Shown: positions 63,801 to 64,000 of the stretch, piece by piece
How the letters are laid out: the number at the start of each line of letters is the position of its first letter
Position numbering within the stretch: the stretch's first letter is position 1
Assembly: GCA_965228545.1 (NCBI GenBank)
Contig: OZ245822.1
Span: forward strand, 186,001-250,000
DNA from: HXMU1420-13 sp965228545
Lineage (GTDB): Bacteria; Bacteroidota; Rhodothermia; Balneolales; Balneolaceae
Direction of reading: 5' to 3'
Length of the DNA: 64,000 bases
The notes under the pieces: model-generated
What the model saw: only the letters and a program-made list of their open reading frames with translations
Database searches by the model: none
Told to the model about the DNA's origin: nothing
Made by a program: the position numbers and the translations under genes

Positions 63801-64000
63801 TCTAAGCCAAGTTTCCCGTTTCGGGCTTTATCAACCAGATCGGCGAAGGCATATAAGAACTCTTTAAAGTTCATAGTATTTACGCCCTTGATATTTGGAA
63901 CTACAAGGTTTCTACTGCCATCTTTATTGGGTAAATCCACGGCCACACCCAAATTCACTTGCTCAGGAACTGCGCGAAAGTGATCTTTTCCGTCAAAATG
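60854..64000 (-). CDS. kgd: Multifunctional 2-oxoglutarate dehydrogenase: E2 succinyltransferase fused to E1 (partial, N-terminus off the right edge)
   Basis: Citric-acid-cycle enzyme, the Kgd type best known from actinobacteria. The frame stays open to the right edge; the visible part starts inside the E2 acyltransferase catalytic domain (DHRIIQGAES, the HxxxD-type motif). A thiamine-pyrophosphate E1 follows, with HRGRLNILVN, VLMHGDAAFAGQGV, and the dehydrogenase C-terminal region to EEAMKL. It would use an E3 and a lipoyl carrier that are not in the window. A terminator follows at once. The upstream promoter is outside the window. Confidence 0.93.
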   Translation of the reverse strand, partial: HFDGKDHFRAVPEQVNLGVAVDLPNKDGSRNLVVPNIKGVNTMNFKEFLYAFADLVDKARNGKLGLDDFQGTTISITNPGTLGTVSSVPRLMQNQGAIIATGAIDYPAEYQAMSQQALNHLGISKVMTMTCTYDHRIIQGAESGAFLQKVNQLLTGQSDFWTGIFTDLEIPYEPIPYGEDKFEGMFGGASKSDMEDRRTVGVWRLINMYRMRGHVLANLDPLEKKPGHNPELDLEYYGLSLWDLDREFFCGKLFPSGRATLREIIKKLRDTYCEHIGAEYMHLLDMEERRWLRENMESTGNEPNLTKDDKKAILRKLNQAMAFEEFLHKKYIGHKRFSLEGNDTLIPMIHFMLENAGQHEIEKVFMGMAHRGRLNILVNIMNKPYHRVFAEFEGNVDPDSIQGSGDVKYHLGARGKHKSKNGVEVDIELMPNPSHLEAVNPVVEGAARAVIDHHEKEDAEKRILPVLMHGDAAFAGQGVVAETLNLSQLDGYRTGGTVHIIINNQIGFTTLPEDGRSTEYASDLAKTVLAPIFHVNGDRPEAAVHAIQMALEYRQKFGKDVIIDLIGYRKHGHNEGDEPAFTQPGMYKEINDHQTVRDLYTKSLVKAGELTEEETQQIFDEFEELLQGAFEDAKKAPSLKEEDAFFDRVEMDQHEWSELPDTTTTIDDLKDIAVKINTVPKDFDANPKLLRQLAKRAEIVQNNEKKIDWGFAEALAFGTLLKAGRTVRITGQDVERGTFAHRHAVLHGTETNQTFTPLNNLSNDQAEFHIHNSLLSEYAALGFEFGYSATKKEALVIWEAQFGDFANGAQIIIDQFLASSEAKWGQTCSMVLNLPHGYEGQGPEHSSARLERFLQLCAEDNMYVMNLTTPAQYFHMLRKQTLMEKFKPTVLMSPKSLLRHPMATSKAEDLGEGKFQPFITDQTNVDTEKLERLVICSGKVYYDLLKYQQENEIEKVALARLEQIYPFPDKDVKEYLASMPNVKEIVWCQEEPKNMGAWTFVATRFMEEFDDGQRLIYAGRQASASPAAGQKAMHDAEQQKLVEEAMKL

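Noticed and set aside
1..64000. tRNA, rRNA, prophage, integrase or attachment sites
   Set aside because: Searched by eye in the gaps; no cloverleaf, rRNA segment, integrase or phage structural gene was found.

Overview
The window looks like a chromosomal segment of a Balneolota/Rhodothermota-type bacterium (FCB group). The reasons are three secreted proteins ending in a type IX secretion (T9SS) sorting domain of the 'NYPNPFNP' kind, Bacteroidetes-style TAnnTTTG promoter boxes, few strong Shine-Dalgarno sequences, a class II (B12-dependent) ribonucleotide reductase, an E2-E1 fused 2-oxoglutarate dehydrogenase and many exported peptidases. Base composition is moderate and slightly AT-rich. The lineage is an inference from family content. 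I saw no rRNA, tRNA, CRISPR array, prophage or complete insertion sequence.

Layout. 1-5 kb (minus): RND efflux permease (cut by the left edge), its lipoprotein adaptor and a DUF3047 protein. 5.2-9.4 kb (plus): two consecutive hybrid sensor kinases. 9.4-17.0 kb (plus): a cobalamin block made of a B12 riboswitch, a BtuB-like TonB receptor, a secreted beta-propeller with a T9SS tail and the B12-dependent ribonucleotide reductase, which is preceded by DnaA-box-like sites and a good FCB promoter. 17.0-19.8 kb: a REP-associated (RayT) transposase with repeats inside its gene, a secreted deacetylase-like protein and a VOC pseudogene with an in-frame stop. 20.0-23.8 kb (plus): a compact five-gene operon of proteins I do not recognise. 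23.9-26.4 kb: a two-subunit sodium/solute symporter and thioredoxin. 26.8-35.6 kb: tricorn-like protease, small secreted protein, phosphohexomutase, and a DUF305/LVIVD lipoprotein pair. 35.8-38.5 kb: tandem duplicated unknown secreted proteins, the second a pseudogene, and an orphan minimal nucleotidyltransferase. 38.7-44.4 kb: DUF985 cupin, M16 peptidase, DUF3109 protein and sigma-54. 44.4-44.9 kb: two copies of a repeat that carries a MITE-like 86-bp element. 44.9-64 kb: a putative glycosylase-family protein, thioredoxin-like protein, T9SS-exported BNR protein, aminotransferase plus aldehyde dehydrogenase, SDR, cupin, M14 and S10 peptidases, VWA lipoprotein, an exported CbiX-like chelatase, and the oxoglutarate dehydrogenase cut by the right edge.

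How the genes work together. The clearest functional unit is the cobalamin block: regulated uptake (riboswitch, receptor, candidate surface B12 binder) lies directly upstream of a major B12-consuming enzyme. Much of the rest suits a marine peptide-degrading heterotroph (M14, M16, S10 and tricorn peptidases, a sodium symporter). The best candidate for an undescribed system is the five-gene operon at 19989-23843. Its small proteins share a repeated LTTLEI...GDI domain, and its large protein has two peptidoglycan-binding-like repeats, a long cationic amphipathic stretch and a hydrophobic C-terminus.
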